A stretch of 45,563 nucleotides of DNA from an uncultured bacterium (lineage in GTDB: Bacteria > CAIWAD01), in NCBI GenBank assembly GCA_903910645.1, contig CAIWAD010000113.1, positions 1-45,563 on the forward strand. The letters are read 5' to 3'. How positions within the stretch are numbered: the first letter of the stretch is position 1; every line of letters starts with the position of its first letter. Made by a program: the position numbers and the translations under genes. The notes under the pieces are model-generated. The model was not told the origin of the DNA and made no database searches. It was given only the letters and a program-made list of their open reading frames with translations. Shown here piece by piece: positions 19,595 to 28,089 of this stretch.

Positions 19595-19627
19595 AAGGGC
19601 CGAGGGAGAGGATCTCCTTCGGCCCTT
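19595..19627. terminator. Hairpin terminator between acs and glnA
   Basis: AAGGGCCGA (19595-19603) pairs with TCGGCCCTT (19619-19627), and the stem continues inward for six more pairs (one G-T) to a GGA loop. This gives about 15 pairs between two convergent genes. T-tracts are weak on both sides. Confidence 0.75.
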
Positions 19628-19716
19628 GTTTCGCATGCTCGACCGTGCGCCCAGCCTTTCTACTCGTCTCGTTCTCGGATCACCTTCACGATCCCGATGG
19701 CGAAGGCTATCTGGGA

Positions 19717-21144
19717 TCAGACATCGTAATAGAGCTCCATCTCGTAGGGATGGGGCCGACGCCGCAGGGCCGCCGCTTCCTCGCGCTTGCGGGAAATCCA
19801 GGTCTCCAACAGATCCTGGGTGAAGACGCCGCCCGCCAGCAAAAAGTCCTGATCCTGCTCCAGGGCGCTCAGCGCCTCCTCCAGACTGGTGGGCAGGCTG
19901 GCAATTTTGTCCCGCTCCGCCGGCGGCAGATTGAAGACATTCACATCGAAGGGTCCGAAGCCCATTTCCCGCGGATCCAGGCGCCGCTGGATGCCGTCGA
20001 TGCCCGCCATGAGCTGGGCGGCCATGGCCAGGTAGATGTTGCAGGTGGCGTCGGGCGGACGGAACTCAATGCGCTTCTCGTGGGGCTCGGTGGCGTACTT
20101 GAGGATGCGGATGGCCGCGCTGCGATTGCCCAGGCTGAAGAAGGACTTGATGGGCGCTTCGAATCCCGGCACCAGGCGCTTGTAGCTGTTGGTGCTGGGG
20201 TTGGTCAGGGCCAGCAGGGCTGGGCCGTGGGCCAGCAGTCCTCCGATGTAGTGCAGGGCCGTGTCCGACAAGTCGGCATAGCCGCCCTTGTGGTAGAAAA
20301 GCGGCTCCTCGCCACGGAACAAATGCTGGTGGAAGTGCATGCCGGAGCCCGCCACATTGTAAAGCGGCTTGGGCATGAAAGTGGCCGTCTTGCCATGGTT
20401 GCGCGCCACCATGCGGATGACATACTTCGTCCACATGGCCTTGTCCGCCGCCCGGCGCAGGCTGTCCAACAGGATCTCGATCTCGTTCTGGCCCGGGCCG
20501 CCCACCTCGTGGTGGTGGTAGTTCACGGGAATGTCCGCCGCCTCCAGCAGCCGCACCATTTCGCTGCGCAGGTTGTAGCTGCGGTCCATGGGCGGCGCCG
20601 CGTGGTAGCCGGCGTGGGCACCCATGCGATGGCCCTGGTTGCGCCCTGGGAGCATGCTGTTCCAGCCCGCCTCCTCGCTGTCAATGCTGTAGGCGGATTC
20701 GTTCTCCGTGTTGCGGTAATTGATGGAGTCGAAGATGTAGAACTCGAACTCCGGCCCCCACTTGCTGTGGGTGGCAATGCCGCAATCCGCCAGGTAGCGC
20801 TCGGCCCGGGCGGCAATGCTGCGTGGATCCCGGCTGAACGGCGCCCGCGTGTCCGCTTCGGCAATGCTGCAGAACATGGACAGGGTGGGCACATCCCAGA
20901 AGGGATCGTGGTAGGCCGTGCGCGGATCCGGCAGAAGCACCATGTCGCCGGCTTCAGTGGTCTTGAATCCCGGCGTGGAGCTGCCATCGAATGCGATGCC
21001 GCGGTCAAAGGTCTCGTGGAGAACATGGCTGGCGGGCAGGGTGATGTGGTGCCACCCGCCGAAGAGATTGACGAACTTGAGGTCCACCATCTGGATCTGG
21101 TGGTCGTGCAGGTAATCCAGCACTTCCTCGCGCGTGATGAACAT
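19717..21144 (-). CDS. glnA: Glutamine synthetase type I, lacking the adenylylation tyrosine
   Basis: Condenses ammonia and glutamate with ATP to glutamine; cytosolic dodecamer. At 475 residues it is of normal GSI length. Visible motifs include FDGSSTPGFK, the metal-binding KWGPEFEFYIFD, NYHHHEVGGPGQNEIE, the catalytic GSGMHFHQHL, and NRSAAIRI with KRIEFRPPD. The adenylylation region, NLYDLPPEE in E. coli with Tyr397, reads NVFNLPPAE here, with Phe404 (codon TTC, 19933-19935) in place of Tyr. The flanking alignment is unambiguous, so covalent control by GlnE at this site is not possible. The ATG at 21144 has TTGGAGG upstream and matches the GSI N-terminus. The longer frame to 21297 overlaps the divergent gene. 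A stable hairpin lies in its leader. Confidence 0.96.
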   Translation of the reverse strand: MFITREEVLDYLHDHQIQMVDLKFVNLFGGWHHITLPASHVLHETFDRGIAFDGSSTPGFKTTEAGDMVLLPDPRTAYHDPFWDVPTLSMFCSIAEADTRAPFSRDPRSIAARAERYLADCGIATHSKWGPEFEFYIFDSINYRNTENESAYSIDSEEAGWNSMLPGRNQGHRMGAHAGYHAAPPMDRSYNLRSEMVRLLEAADIPVNYHHHEVGGPGQNEIEILLDSLRRAADKAMWTKYVIRMVARNHGKTATFMPKPLYNVAGSGMHFHQHLFRGEEPLFYHKGGYADLSDTALHYIGGLLAHGPALLALTNPSTNSYKRLVPGFEAPIKSFFSLGNRSAAIRILKYATEPHEKRIEFRPPDATCNIYLAMAAQLMAGIDGIQRRLDPREMGFGPFDVNVFNLPPAERDKIASLPTSLEEALSALEQDQDFLLAGGVFTQDLLETWISRKREEAAALRRRPHPYEMELYYDV

Positions 21145-21161
21145 GCCGCCTCCAATGTTGG

Positions 21162-21183
21162 GATGAGCCGGCTTCGGCTCATC
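21162..21183. promoter_or_regulatory. Leader hairpin upstream of glnA
   Basis: GATGAGCCG (21162-21170) pairs perfectly with CGGCTCATC (21175-21183) around a 4-nt loop. It begins 17 bases upstream of the glnA start, just before its ribosome site, in the 117-base divergent region. It could affect mRNA stability or translation, or be an operator. No T-tract follows on the minus strand, so termination is unlikely. Confidence 0.4.
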
Positions 21184-21261
21184 GGGGTGGTCAAGGAAGC
21201 AAAGCACGGCGGATATGTGAACTGTTTGACAGGCCCCCGCAGGCCCTTGAAAGGACGAGAC

Positions 21262-22356
21262 ATGGCCCGTTACACACACTTGGATTCCCCCATGCAACTG
21301 GGTGAACTGCAGCTGCGCAATGGCATGGTGATGGCGCCCTGCACGCGCTGCTTCTGTCCTGGCTTCCTGCCCACCCGGGACATGGCCGCCTATTACGCCC
21401 GCCGCGCCGCCAGTGGCGTGGGGCTAATCATCAGCGAGGGCACGGTGGTCTGCCAGCGTGGCAGTGGATATCCGGATGTGCCGGGCATTTGGTCGGACGG
21501 GCAAGTGCGGGCCTGGCGCCCCGTCACCCAGGCGGTGCACGAGGCGGGCGGTCGCATGGCCTGCCAGCTGTGGCATGTGGGGGCGGTGGCCCATCCCGTC
21601 ACCACCGGCGGGCCCTTGCCCGAATCCCCCAGCGGCCTTTCGCCGGAGGGTCCCGTGCGCAGATTGCGCGGCGCCCATGGGGAGGCGCTTCACTACGGAG
21701 CCTCGGAAGCCATGAGCGCGACACGCATCAAGGAAGTGGTGGAGATTTTCGCGGCGGCTGCCGGGCGGGCCCTGGAGGCGGGCTTCGACGCCGTGGAGAT
21801 CCACGGCGCCCACGGCTACCTCATCGATCAGTTCATCAACCTAAGCTGGAACATGCGGGAGGATGAGTGGGGAGGCCAGGGGCGCTGCCGCTTGGCGGAG
21901 GACATCACCCGCGCTGTGGTGGCGGAAGCCGGGCCTGGGCGCGTCATCTTTCGCTTCTCCCCCGCCACGGGAGCCTCGGGCAAGGTGTGGAAGCGTCCGA
22001 CGGAGACCCTGCCCCTGCTGTTGGACACCCTGTGGGGAGCCGGGCTGCGCATCCTACATGCCAGCCACGGCAACTTCGATGCCCCCTGTGTGCCGGCGGA
22101 GCTGGCTCCCCTGGCGCAGGCTTCGCCAGATGGGATGGTGCCCCTCCACGCCGCCACCCGGGCCCACTGGCAAGGACAGATCATTGGAGTGGGTTCCTTA
22201 AGCCCAGGACGGGCGGATGAGGCGCTGGCCGCCGGAGAAGTGGATGCCTGCGCCTTCGGACGGCTGCTCATCGCCAACCCCGATTTGCCCAGCCGCATGC
22301 GCATGGATCTGGATCCGCGCCCTTACGATCCTGCCATGTTGGAGACTCTGTTCTAA
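21262..22356 (+). CDS. NADH:flavin oxidoreductase, Old Yellow Enzyme family
   Basis: FMN-dependent ene-reductase-like TIM barrel, 364 residues. Family motifs: LRNGMVMAPCTRCFCPGFLP, YYARRAASGVGLIISEGT, GGRMACQLWHVGA, and the active-site HGAHGYLIDQFINLSWNMR. The catalytic His pair is at HGAHGYL. FMN-phosphate binding is at IIGVGSLSPGRADEAL and CAFGRLLIANPDLP. The pattern is close to NemA/OPR reductases, which reduce activated C=C bonds; the true substrate is unknown. AAAGGA lies 7 bases before the ATG at 21262. The frame runs open far upstream through the antisense of glnA, which is not coding. Divergent from glnA. Confidence 0.94.
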   Translation: MARYTHLDSPMQLGELQLRNGMVMAPCTRCFCPGFLPTRDMAAYYARRAASGVGLIISEGTVVCQRGSGYPDVPGIWSDGQVRAWRPVTQAVHEAGGRMACQLWHVGAVAHPVTTGGPLPESPSGLSPEGPVRRLRGAHGEALHYGASEAMSATRIKEVVEIFAAAAGRALEAGFDAVEIHGAHGYLIDQFINLSWNMREDEWGGQGRCRLAEDITRAVVAEAGPGRVIFRFSPATGASGKVWKRPTETLPLLLDTLWGAGLRILHASHGNFDAPCVPAELAPLAQASPDGMVPLHAATRAHWQGQIIGVGSLSPGRADEALAAGEVDACAFGRLLIANPDLPSRMRMDLDPRPYDPAMLETLF

Positions 22357-22516
22357 TGGTCTGTGGGACTTTGGCCTTCAATGGAATTCGTGCCCGTGAT
22401 GCATGCCGACCCTGGGGCGTTTCGCGTGGACATCACAAGGGGGCCTTGGTTCAGCGCCAATGAAGAAGCTTCATGTGGAAACAGGTCCACCTGATGGCTA
22501 AAGGTGCTGCACGCTT

Positions 22517-25330
22517 TCAGGAAGTGGCCTGCTTGCCGGAGAGGGCATCGCGCACGGCGCGCAGCAGGGTGGCCTGATCGAAGGGTTTCTGCACCACGGG
22601 AATGCCCATGTCGCGGATGCCTTGCCGCGCCAGGGAATCCTCCGTGTAGCCGGTCATGTAGATCAAAGGTGGCGGCAAAGGCCGCTGGGCCAAGCGCTCG
22701 GCCAGTTCGCGGCCGCCCATGCGCGGCATCACCAGATCGCTAAGCACCAGATCCACGCGCCGCAATCCTTGATCCACCTGGCGCAGGGCCTCCACACCAT
22801 CGCAGGCCATCAACACCTTGTAGCCCTGGGCGGCCAGCAGATGCTGGGCCAGCTCCCGCACCAGCACCTCATCCTCCACCACCAGAATGGTCTCGCCGCC
22901 GCCCACGCCATCCATGGTGGCCACTGCGGCGCCTTCCACCACCACAGCGGCGCGCAAGGGTGGCAGGAAAATGCTGAAGGTTGTTCCCTGACCGGGCGTG
23001 CTGTCCACCCAGACATAACCGCCCGTCTGCTTCACAATGCCGTAGACCGTGGCCAGACCCAGCCCGGTGCCCCGCCCTTCCTCCTTTGTGGTGAAGAAAG
23101 GCTCAAAGATGCGGCCCACCACATCGGAGCTCATGCCGGTGCCTGTGTCACACACCTGCAGGCGGCACCAGGTGCCCGGATGCATGGGCGGATGGCTCTT
23201 GCAGAAGGCCTCGTCCACCTCCACATGGGAAGTGCGGATGATGAGCGTGCCGCCCTCGGGCATGGCGTCCCGGGCGTTCACCGCCAGGTTCACCACCACC
23301 TGCTCCAGCTGGCCATAATCGGCCATGACCTGCTGCAGCTCCGGCTCCAGTTCCGTCACCAGCTGCACATCCTCGCCAATAAGGCGCTGGAGCATGCGCT
23401 GCATGTCCGTCACCACGGAGTTCAGCGCCACCGCCTCCAGCTGCAGCACCTGGCGGCGGCTGAATGCCAGGAGCTGTCGTGTAAGCCGCGCCGCCCGCTC
23501 GCCGGCCTGGCTGATCTGGGAGAGCAGATCCCGTGAGGTGTCGCCCTCCGCGCTCTGGGCCAGTAGCAAGTCGGAGTAGCCGTTGATCACCGTCAGCAGG
23601 TTGTTGAAATCATGGGCCACGCCGCCGGCCAGGCGTCCGATGCTCTCCATCTTTTGCGCCTGGTTCAATTGCTGCTGAAGGAGTTTGTACTTGGTGATGT
23701 CGAAGAGATAGCCCTGCATGCGCTCCATGCGGCCCTGCTCGTCCACCAGACCCAGCACATTCATGATCACATGCAGGGGCTTGCCCTCCAGGTCCCGCAG
23801 CTCGGTCTCCATGTACTCCACCTTGCGGTCCGTCAGCAGGCGCTCCAGCATGGCCTGGCGATGCTCCGTGTCCGGGTAGAGGGTTTGGACCGGCGTCTGC
23901 AAAGCCTCCTGCCGGCTCTTGAATCCGAACAAACGCAGGAAGGCCGGGTTGCAGTCCAGCAATCGGCCGTCGGATGTGGAGATGTAATCCGCCGTGAGAT
24001 CGTGTTCGAAGAACTGTCGGTAGTGGGCTTCGCTGGAACGCAGCGCCTCCTCCGCCTGTCGCCGATCCGAAATGTCCTGGATGATGCCATAGGTGCGCGT
24101 GGTGCGACCGTCGGCGCCTTTGCTCAGGAAGGTGCGCACGCTTATCCAGCCCTCGCCCCCATCGGCGAAGCGCACCTTTTGCTCGATCTGGTGAGTGTAG
24201 TCAGGGCTGCTGGCCTCCTGGGCCATGCGATCCTCTTCCACCACCGTGTGCCGCTCGTCCGGGTGCAGGAAGCGGCGCTGGTAGTCGCGCAGGCTCATGG
24301 TATAGCCGCCCGCTTCCCGGGCCGATGTGCGCAGCACCTGGTAGAACTGGTCGTTGAATGTGAACAGGTCGGCGACGGGATCGTATTCCCAATGCCCAAG
24401 TCGGGCCATCTCCACCGCGTCGGCAAGACGGCGCTCGCTGGTGCGCAGGGCTTCCTCGGCACGGTGCCGCTCGCTTACATCCAGGGTGATGATGACAATG
24501 CGATCCACTTCACCTGTGCCATCGTGAATGGCATAGAAGTGCTGGGCAATCCATTCCGCCGTTTGCGGACGCTGCCCCATGATGCGCGTGTCGGGAATGG
24601 TCAGGCGGCCCCTGTGGCCCACACGCTGCACCACTTCCCACCAGGGCAGGCTGAAATCGTCCAGCCCTTCCCGACCCCACACGGCCAGGGAGTCCGCCTG
24701 GCCGGTCTCCTCCGCCAGAGCCCAGATGCGCCGCCAGGCGCGGTTGCATGACAGAAGCAGGCCGTTGCGGTCCCGCACACTGATGCCCAGGGGAGAATGA
24801 TCCAGCACCGCCCGCATGAAGAGCTCGTCCCGCACGCGCGGGTTCAGACGGCAACTGGCGCCCTGGGCATCCTTGCCCAGCGCACGGGTGATGGCAATGG
24901 ACAAGCGATCCGGCAGGTCCAGATCAACAAAATCCACCGCGCCGGCCCGCATGCCATCCACGACCTGCTCGGCCCTGGGGCATTTCGACACCAGGAGCAC
25001 GGGCGGCATGGGATCCTGCTCTGCCGCCAACTCCACCGCATGGCTGGCGTCCAGCCAGGAGATTCCGTCCTCCAGCAGGATCAAATCCGGCTTGAAGCGG
25101 CACAGCAGCTCCAGAAAGTCCTGAAGGGAGTGGGCGCTGCGGCGATCCGCCAGGGCGCCGGCCACAAGCAGTCCCTGCTCCAGCAACTGGCCGCAGGTTG
25201 GATTGGCCATCACCACCAGCAGGCGGGCGCTTTCCACCTGGGGAGCCACACGCGGCGCCACCGCCCCGGCTCCGCCGGAGGGGTTTTGTTCAGCGCAGAT
25301 GGCACCTGCCTGTCCGCCGAAATGCCGCAT
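22517..25330 (-). CDS. Hybrid sensor histidine kinase (REC-like, PAS repeats, HisKA, HATPase, REC)
   Basis: Multi-domain signalling protein of 937 residues. Order: an N-terminal receiver-like domain (about 35-150); three PAS domains, the first starting near MRAVLDHSPLGISVRDRNG and the second near TSERRLADAVEMARLG, with PAC segments; HisKA with the phospho-acceptor in GGVAHDFNNLL (His near 573); and HATPase with NLAVNARDAMPEGG, CDTGTGM and GTGLGLATVYG. A C-terminal receiver follows, with VVEDE, the phospho-Asp in LVLSDLVMP, and Lys in VVQKPF. No transmembrane helix is evident, so it is probably cytosolic. The N-terminal receiver lacks the acidic pair and the Lys, so it looks degenerate. AGGAT lies upstream of the ATG at 25330; an ATG two codons earlier is the alternative. 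No output regulator adjoins it. Confidence 0.93.
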   Translation of the reverse strand: MRHFGGQAGAICAEQNPSGGAGAVAPRVAPQVESARLLVVMANPTCGQLLEQGLLVAGALADRRSAHSLQDFLELLCRFKPDLILLEDGISWLDASHAVELAAEQDPMPPVLLVSKCPRAEQVVDGMRAGAVDFVDLDLPDRLSIAITRALGKDAQGASCRLNPRVRDELFMRAVLDHSPLGISVRDRNGLLLSCNRAWRRIWALAEETGQADSLAVWGREGLDDFSLPWWEVVQRVGHRGRLTIPDTRIMGQRPQTAEWIAQHFYAIHDGTGEVDRIVIITLDVSERHRAEEALRTSERRLADAVEMARLGHWEYDPVADLFTFNDQFYQVLRTSAREAGGYTMSLRDYQRRFLHPDERHTVVEEDRMAQEASSPDYTHQIEQKVRFADGGEGWISVRTFLSKGADGRTTRTYGIIQDISDRRQAEEALRSSEAHYRQFFEHDLTADYISTSDGRLLDCNPAFLRLFGFKSRQEALQTPVQTLYPDTEHRQAMLERLLTDRKVEYMETELRDLEGKPLHVIMNVLGLVDEQGRMERMQGYLFDITKYKLLQQQLNQAQKMESIGRLAGGVAHDFNNLLTVINGYSDLLLAQSAEGDTSRDLLSQISQAGERAARLTRQLLAFSRRQVLQLEAVALNSVVTDMQRMLQRLIGEDVQLVTELEPELQQVMADYGQLEQVVVNLAVNARDAMPEGGTLIIRTSHVEVDEAFCKSHPPMHPGTWCRLQVCDTGTGMSSDVVGRIFEPFFTTKEEGRGTGLGLATVYGIVKQTGGYVWVDSTPGQGTTFSIFLPPLRAAVVVEGAAVATMDGVGGGETILVVEDEVLVRELAQHLLAAQGYKVLMACDGVEALRQVDQGLRRVDLVLSDLVMPRMGGRELAERLAQRPLPPPLIYMTGYTEDSLARQGIRDMGIPVVQKPFDQATLLRAVRDALSGKQATS

Positions 25331-25427
25331 GGACATCCTGTTCGTTGCAAACCGAGCTCAAAGCGGCGTTTTGCCGCTTCTAGCCATTATCGGCCGCAAG
25401 TTCCCGGAGTTGACAGCGCAGGAGGGC

Positions 25428-26216
25428 TTAAACGCAAGGATTTCCATCCAGGAGGATGGAACGCATGGACAGGCTGCCCATCACCACGCCCTGGCAGGGG
25501 AAATGCAGATCCTCCCCTTCCGCCCGCAAACCCAGAATGGACAGCAAGGGCAGGAAATGCTCCCGGCTGGGAGCCGCCAGCGGCCACAGGGGATGGGATT
25601 CCGCGTCCGCCAAGGCCGCCAGGTCGCCCGCCTGGGCACGCCCGGCCACCCAATTGTCGAATTCCACAGCCCAACCGGCGGGGCGGATGCCTTCAACATC
25701 CTCCCAGTCCAGGCGCCCCAGATGGTGCACAATGTTGCCACTGCCCAACACCAGCACGCCCTCCCGGCGCAACGGCCGCAACCGTTTGCCCAGCTCTACG
25801 AAAGCGACCAGATCCGAGCGGCGGTCCAGGCCCAGCTGCACCACCGGCACATGGGCCTGAGGGTAAAGCCGGCACAACAAGGACCAGGCGCCGTGATCCA
25901 GGCCCCAGGACAGATTGGGCTGAGCCCCTTCCACCAGCTGGCAAACGCGGGCGGCCAGCTCCGGGCTGCCGGGGGCGGGATACTGGAAGGCCTGGAGCTC
26001 TGGGGGAAAACCACGGAAATCATGGATGGTGCGCGGCTTCTCCGTGGCCGTCACCTGCCAGCCATCGGTCTCCCAATGTGCGCTAAGGCATAAAACGGCG
26101 CGGGGGCGGGGCAGCCGGCGGCCCAGTTCTTCCCACTGACGGCTGTGAACTGTGCCCTCGATGGCGTTCATGGGGCTGCCGTGGCCCAGGAAAAGCGCGG
26201 GCATGCATGGAGTCAT
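25428..26216 (-). CDS. ygiD: Extradiol ring-cleavage dioxygenase, YgiD (DODA) family
   Basis: Zn/Fe-dependent class III extradiol dioxygenase related to E. coli YgiD, a 4,5-DOPA dioxygenase; 262 residues, normal length. Conserved metal-site blocks are FLGHGSPMNAI (His12), LCLSAHWETDG, the His pair in GSGNIVHHLG and SREHFLPLL. FRGFPPELQAFQYPAPGSPE and LDHGAWSLL are also family blocks. Cytosolic; the natural substrate here is unknown, perhaps a catechol. The ATG overlaps the stop of the DinB-like gene by 4 bases (ATGA). It is last in the group of genes from 28611 down to 25428. Confidence 0.93.
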   Translation of the reverse strand: MTPCMPALFLGHGSPMNAIEGTVHSRQWEELGRRLPRPRAVLCLSAHWETDGWQVTATEKPRTIHDFRGFPPELQAFQYPAPGSPELAARVCQLVEGAQPNLSWGLDHGAWSLLCRLYPQAHVPVVQLGLDRRSDLVAFVELGKRLRPLRREGVLVLGSGNIVHHLGRLDWEDVEGIRPAGWAVEFDNWVAGRAQAGDLAALADAESHPLWPLAAPSREHFLPLLSILGLRAEGEDLHFPCQGVVMGSLSMRSILLDGNPCV

Positions 26217-26692
26217 GAATGCAGCCCTGTTTCACTTCCCAGCCAGCGCTCCACCTGGCGGCGGTGACGCAGCACATGGGCCAGGGCGTGTTCCAGCAAT
26301 TGCTCCAGGTCGAAGCGTTGGCCCCAGGAGGCGTCCATGACCACCGCACACACTTGGTCATCATCCCAGTGTGCCTTGTCCTCCAGCAGTTCCCAGGCCT
26401 GGGCGGCCAGGGATTCCAGTTCGCGGCGCAATGCCTGACCATCGCCAGGAGCCGCGCCCATGGCTTCCGTCGCCATGCCAAGGGCCTTGCGTTGCAGGTT
26501 CCGGTAAATGCCCGCCGCCATGAGCACATGCTCCACCACCGCGCGCACCGTGCGCAGCTCGCCCTGCGCGGTCCGGACGCGGTCCAGTGCCGCATCATCC
26601 AGATCCATCAGCAATCGACTGAACTCCATCGCCGCGCGGCCGCTCTCGTCTACCAGCGCTCCCAGTGGGCCGGGCCGATAACAGTGCTCCAC
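26213..26692 (-). CDS. DinB-superfamily-like four-helix protein
   Basis: Protein of about 159 residues, all helical, with weak similarity to the DinB/YfiT-type four-helix-bundle superfamily. VRAVVEHVLMAAGIYRNLQR and LEQLLEHALAHVLRHRRQVE resemble its metal-binding His helices. Function unknown; relatives include metal-dependent thiol transferases. The chosen start is GTG at 26692 with GGAAGGA 7 bases upstream. An ATG at 26707 is in frame but has no good ribosome site. It sits 56 bases after the YicG-type gene and overlaps ygiD by 4 bases, so coupling with the dioxygenase is likely. Confidence 0.75.
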   Translation of the reverse strand: MEHCYRPGPLGALVDESGRAAMEFSRLLMDLDDAALDRVRTAQGELRTVRAVVEHVLMAAGIYRNLQRKALGMATEAMGAAPGDGQALRRELESLAAQAWELLEDKAHWDDDQVCAVVMDASWGQRFDLEQLLEHALAHVLRHRRQVERWLGSETGLHS

Positions 26693-26748
26693 CCTGCTTC
26701 CTTCCATTTTCAATCCGTGGTGCTTCCTGCAAGACCAGGATTCCCCGG

Positions 26749-27387
26749 TCAGGACGCGCCATCCTTCAGTTCCAGCGCGGGCAGGCGCCAACCCAGCACC
26801 ACCGCGCCCAGACGCAGGGCCAAGACCAGTCCCATGCCGCCCAGGGCAGCCCAGCCCGGATCCAGTCCCAAGCGCTGGCCCACCTGGTGAAAGGTGACGC
26901 CGGCCAGGCTGGCGGTGGCATACAAGGGCTCGGTGGGCCGGAAGAGCAAAGGGATTTCCCCCGCCAGCACATCGCGGATAACGCCGCCCGCCACGCCGGT
27001 GAGCAGGCCCATCACCACCACAATGACGCCGCCCTGTCCCGCCGCCTCCGCCACCTGGGCCCCGCTGATGGTGAAGAAGGCAAGACCGAGGGCATCGGCC
27101 ACTTGAAGGGCCCGCCACGGTGGGCGCGCGAAACGCACCCACAAGAGGGCCAGCACGGTGGCGGCCAGCGTGGTCCACAGGATGGCGGGGCGCTCCACCC
27201 AGAAAACCGGGTGGCGGTCCAGCAGAAGGTCGCGCAGGGTTCCTCCCCCCAGGGCGGTGGCACAAGCAAGAAAGGAGGCGCCAATGAGATCCAGGCGCTT
27301 GCGTCCCGCCGCCAGGGCCCCGGAAGTGGCGCACACCGCCGCGCCCGCCAGACCGGCCAGGGGCAGGATCAATCCCTCGCCGCTCAT
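26749..27387 (-). CDS. TRIC/UPF0126 (YicG-like) membrane protein
   Basis: Integral membrane protein of 212 residues with about seven helices, in two repeats as in the UPF0126/TRIC family of putative cation or small-molecule channels. Repeat marks are the Gly-rich turns ATALGGGTLRDLLL and VAGGVIRDVL, each followed by a charged/hydrophobic break (DRHPVFW and AGEIPLLF). Relatives of YicG have been implicated in glycine or cation movement, but the substrate cannot be read from sequence. The ATG at 27387 overlaps the stop of the hemolysin-III gene by 4 bases (ATGA), so the two are coupled. Confidence 0.9.
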   Translation of the reverse strand: MSGEGLILPLAGLAGAAVCATSGALAAGRKRLDLIGASFLACATALGGGTLRDLLLDRHPVFWVERPAILWTTLAATVLALLWVRFARPPWRALQVADALGLAFFTISGAQVAEAAGQGGVIVVVMGLLTGVAGGVIRDVLAGEIPLLFRPTEPLYATASLAGVTFHQVGQRLGLDPGWAALGGMGLVLALRLGAVVLGWRLPALELKDGAS

Positions 27388-28022
27388 GCCGCCAGGGGAA
27401 TCACATAGAAGAGGATGGCGAAGTAGTGCAGTGCGCCGCCCGCCAGGACGAATACATGCCACACGGCGTGGCTCCAGGGCAGGCTCTTCCACGCATAGAA
27501 CACGCTGCCCAGGGTGTAGGCCAGGCCTCCCGCCCCAAGCAGCACAAGGCCGCCCGTATCAACATGTCTCCACAAGGGCACAATGGCCGTTACAATGGCC
27601 CAACCCATGAGCAGATAAATGGTCAACCGCAGACGCTGCAAGCGTCCATGCAGGAGGATGCCCAACACGGCCAAGCCCCACACCACGCCAAAGATGCCCC
27701 AGCCCCAGGGACCGCGCAGGTTCACCAGGGTGAAGGGCGTGTAGGTCCCGGCGATGAGCAGATAGATGGCGCTGTGGTCCACCATGCGCAGGATGGCCTT
27801 CACGCGGGGATGGGTGACGGCGTGGTAAATGGTGGAGGCGCCAAAGAGCAGGATGAGTGTGGCCCCATAGACGCTGCAGGCGGTGATGTGCCAAGCCGTG
27901 CCCCTCAGGGCGGCAAAGGCGGTAAGCACGCCCAGCCCGGCCATGGCCAGCACCAGACCCACGCCGTGGATGATGCTGGATGCAATCTCTTCACGCAGGG
28001 GAATGGAACGGACAGAGCTCAT
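27384..28022 (-). CDS. Hemolysin III / PAQR-type seven-helix membrane protein
   Basis: Inner-membrane protein of 212 residues with seven hydrophobic segments. It shows the HlyIII/PAQR signature metal residues: GASTIYHAVTH in the first conserved block, MVDHSAIYLLIAGTYTPF in the second, and SHAVWHVFVLAGGALHY at the end, which supply the Ser/Asp and His ligands of the zinc-dependent hydrolase-like site. The opening EEIASSIIHGVGLVLAM is also typical. Bacterial members such as YqfA are of uncertain role in membrane homeostasis. The ATG at 28022 is weakly preceded by GAGG; the frame reaches further upstream without family similarity. It follows the DinB gene by 67 bases and overlaps the YicG-type gene. 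Confidence 0.93.
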   Translation of the reverse strand: MSSVRSIPLREEIASSIIHGVGLVLAMAGLGVLTAFAALRGTAWHITACSVYGATLILLFGASTIYHAVTHPRVKAILRMVDHSAIYLLIAGTYTPFTLVNLRGPWGWGIFGVVWGLAVLGILLHGRLQRLRLTIYLLMGWAIVTAIVPLWRHVDTGGLVLLGAGGLAYTLGSVFYAWKSLPWSHAVWHVFVLAGGALHYFAILFYVIPLAA

Positions 28023-28089
28023 GGCAACCTCGAAAGGTGGGGGCCGCATCCCGCGGGAGCCATCCCGCAGGATGCCGTCCACCGCTGGA

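Noticed and set aside
19645-21261. Long upstream extension of the Old Yellow Enzyme frame
   Set aside because: It is the antisense of glutamine synthetase. The real start at 21262 has AAAGGA and family similarity from its first residues.
22357-22516. Hairpin pair ATGAAG-AAG-CTTCAT (22460-22474) and GTGGA-N6-TCCAC (22475-22490) between convergent genes
   Set aside because: Stems are only 5-6 bp, with no T-tract; too weak to call a terminator.
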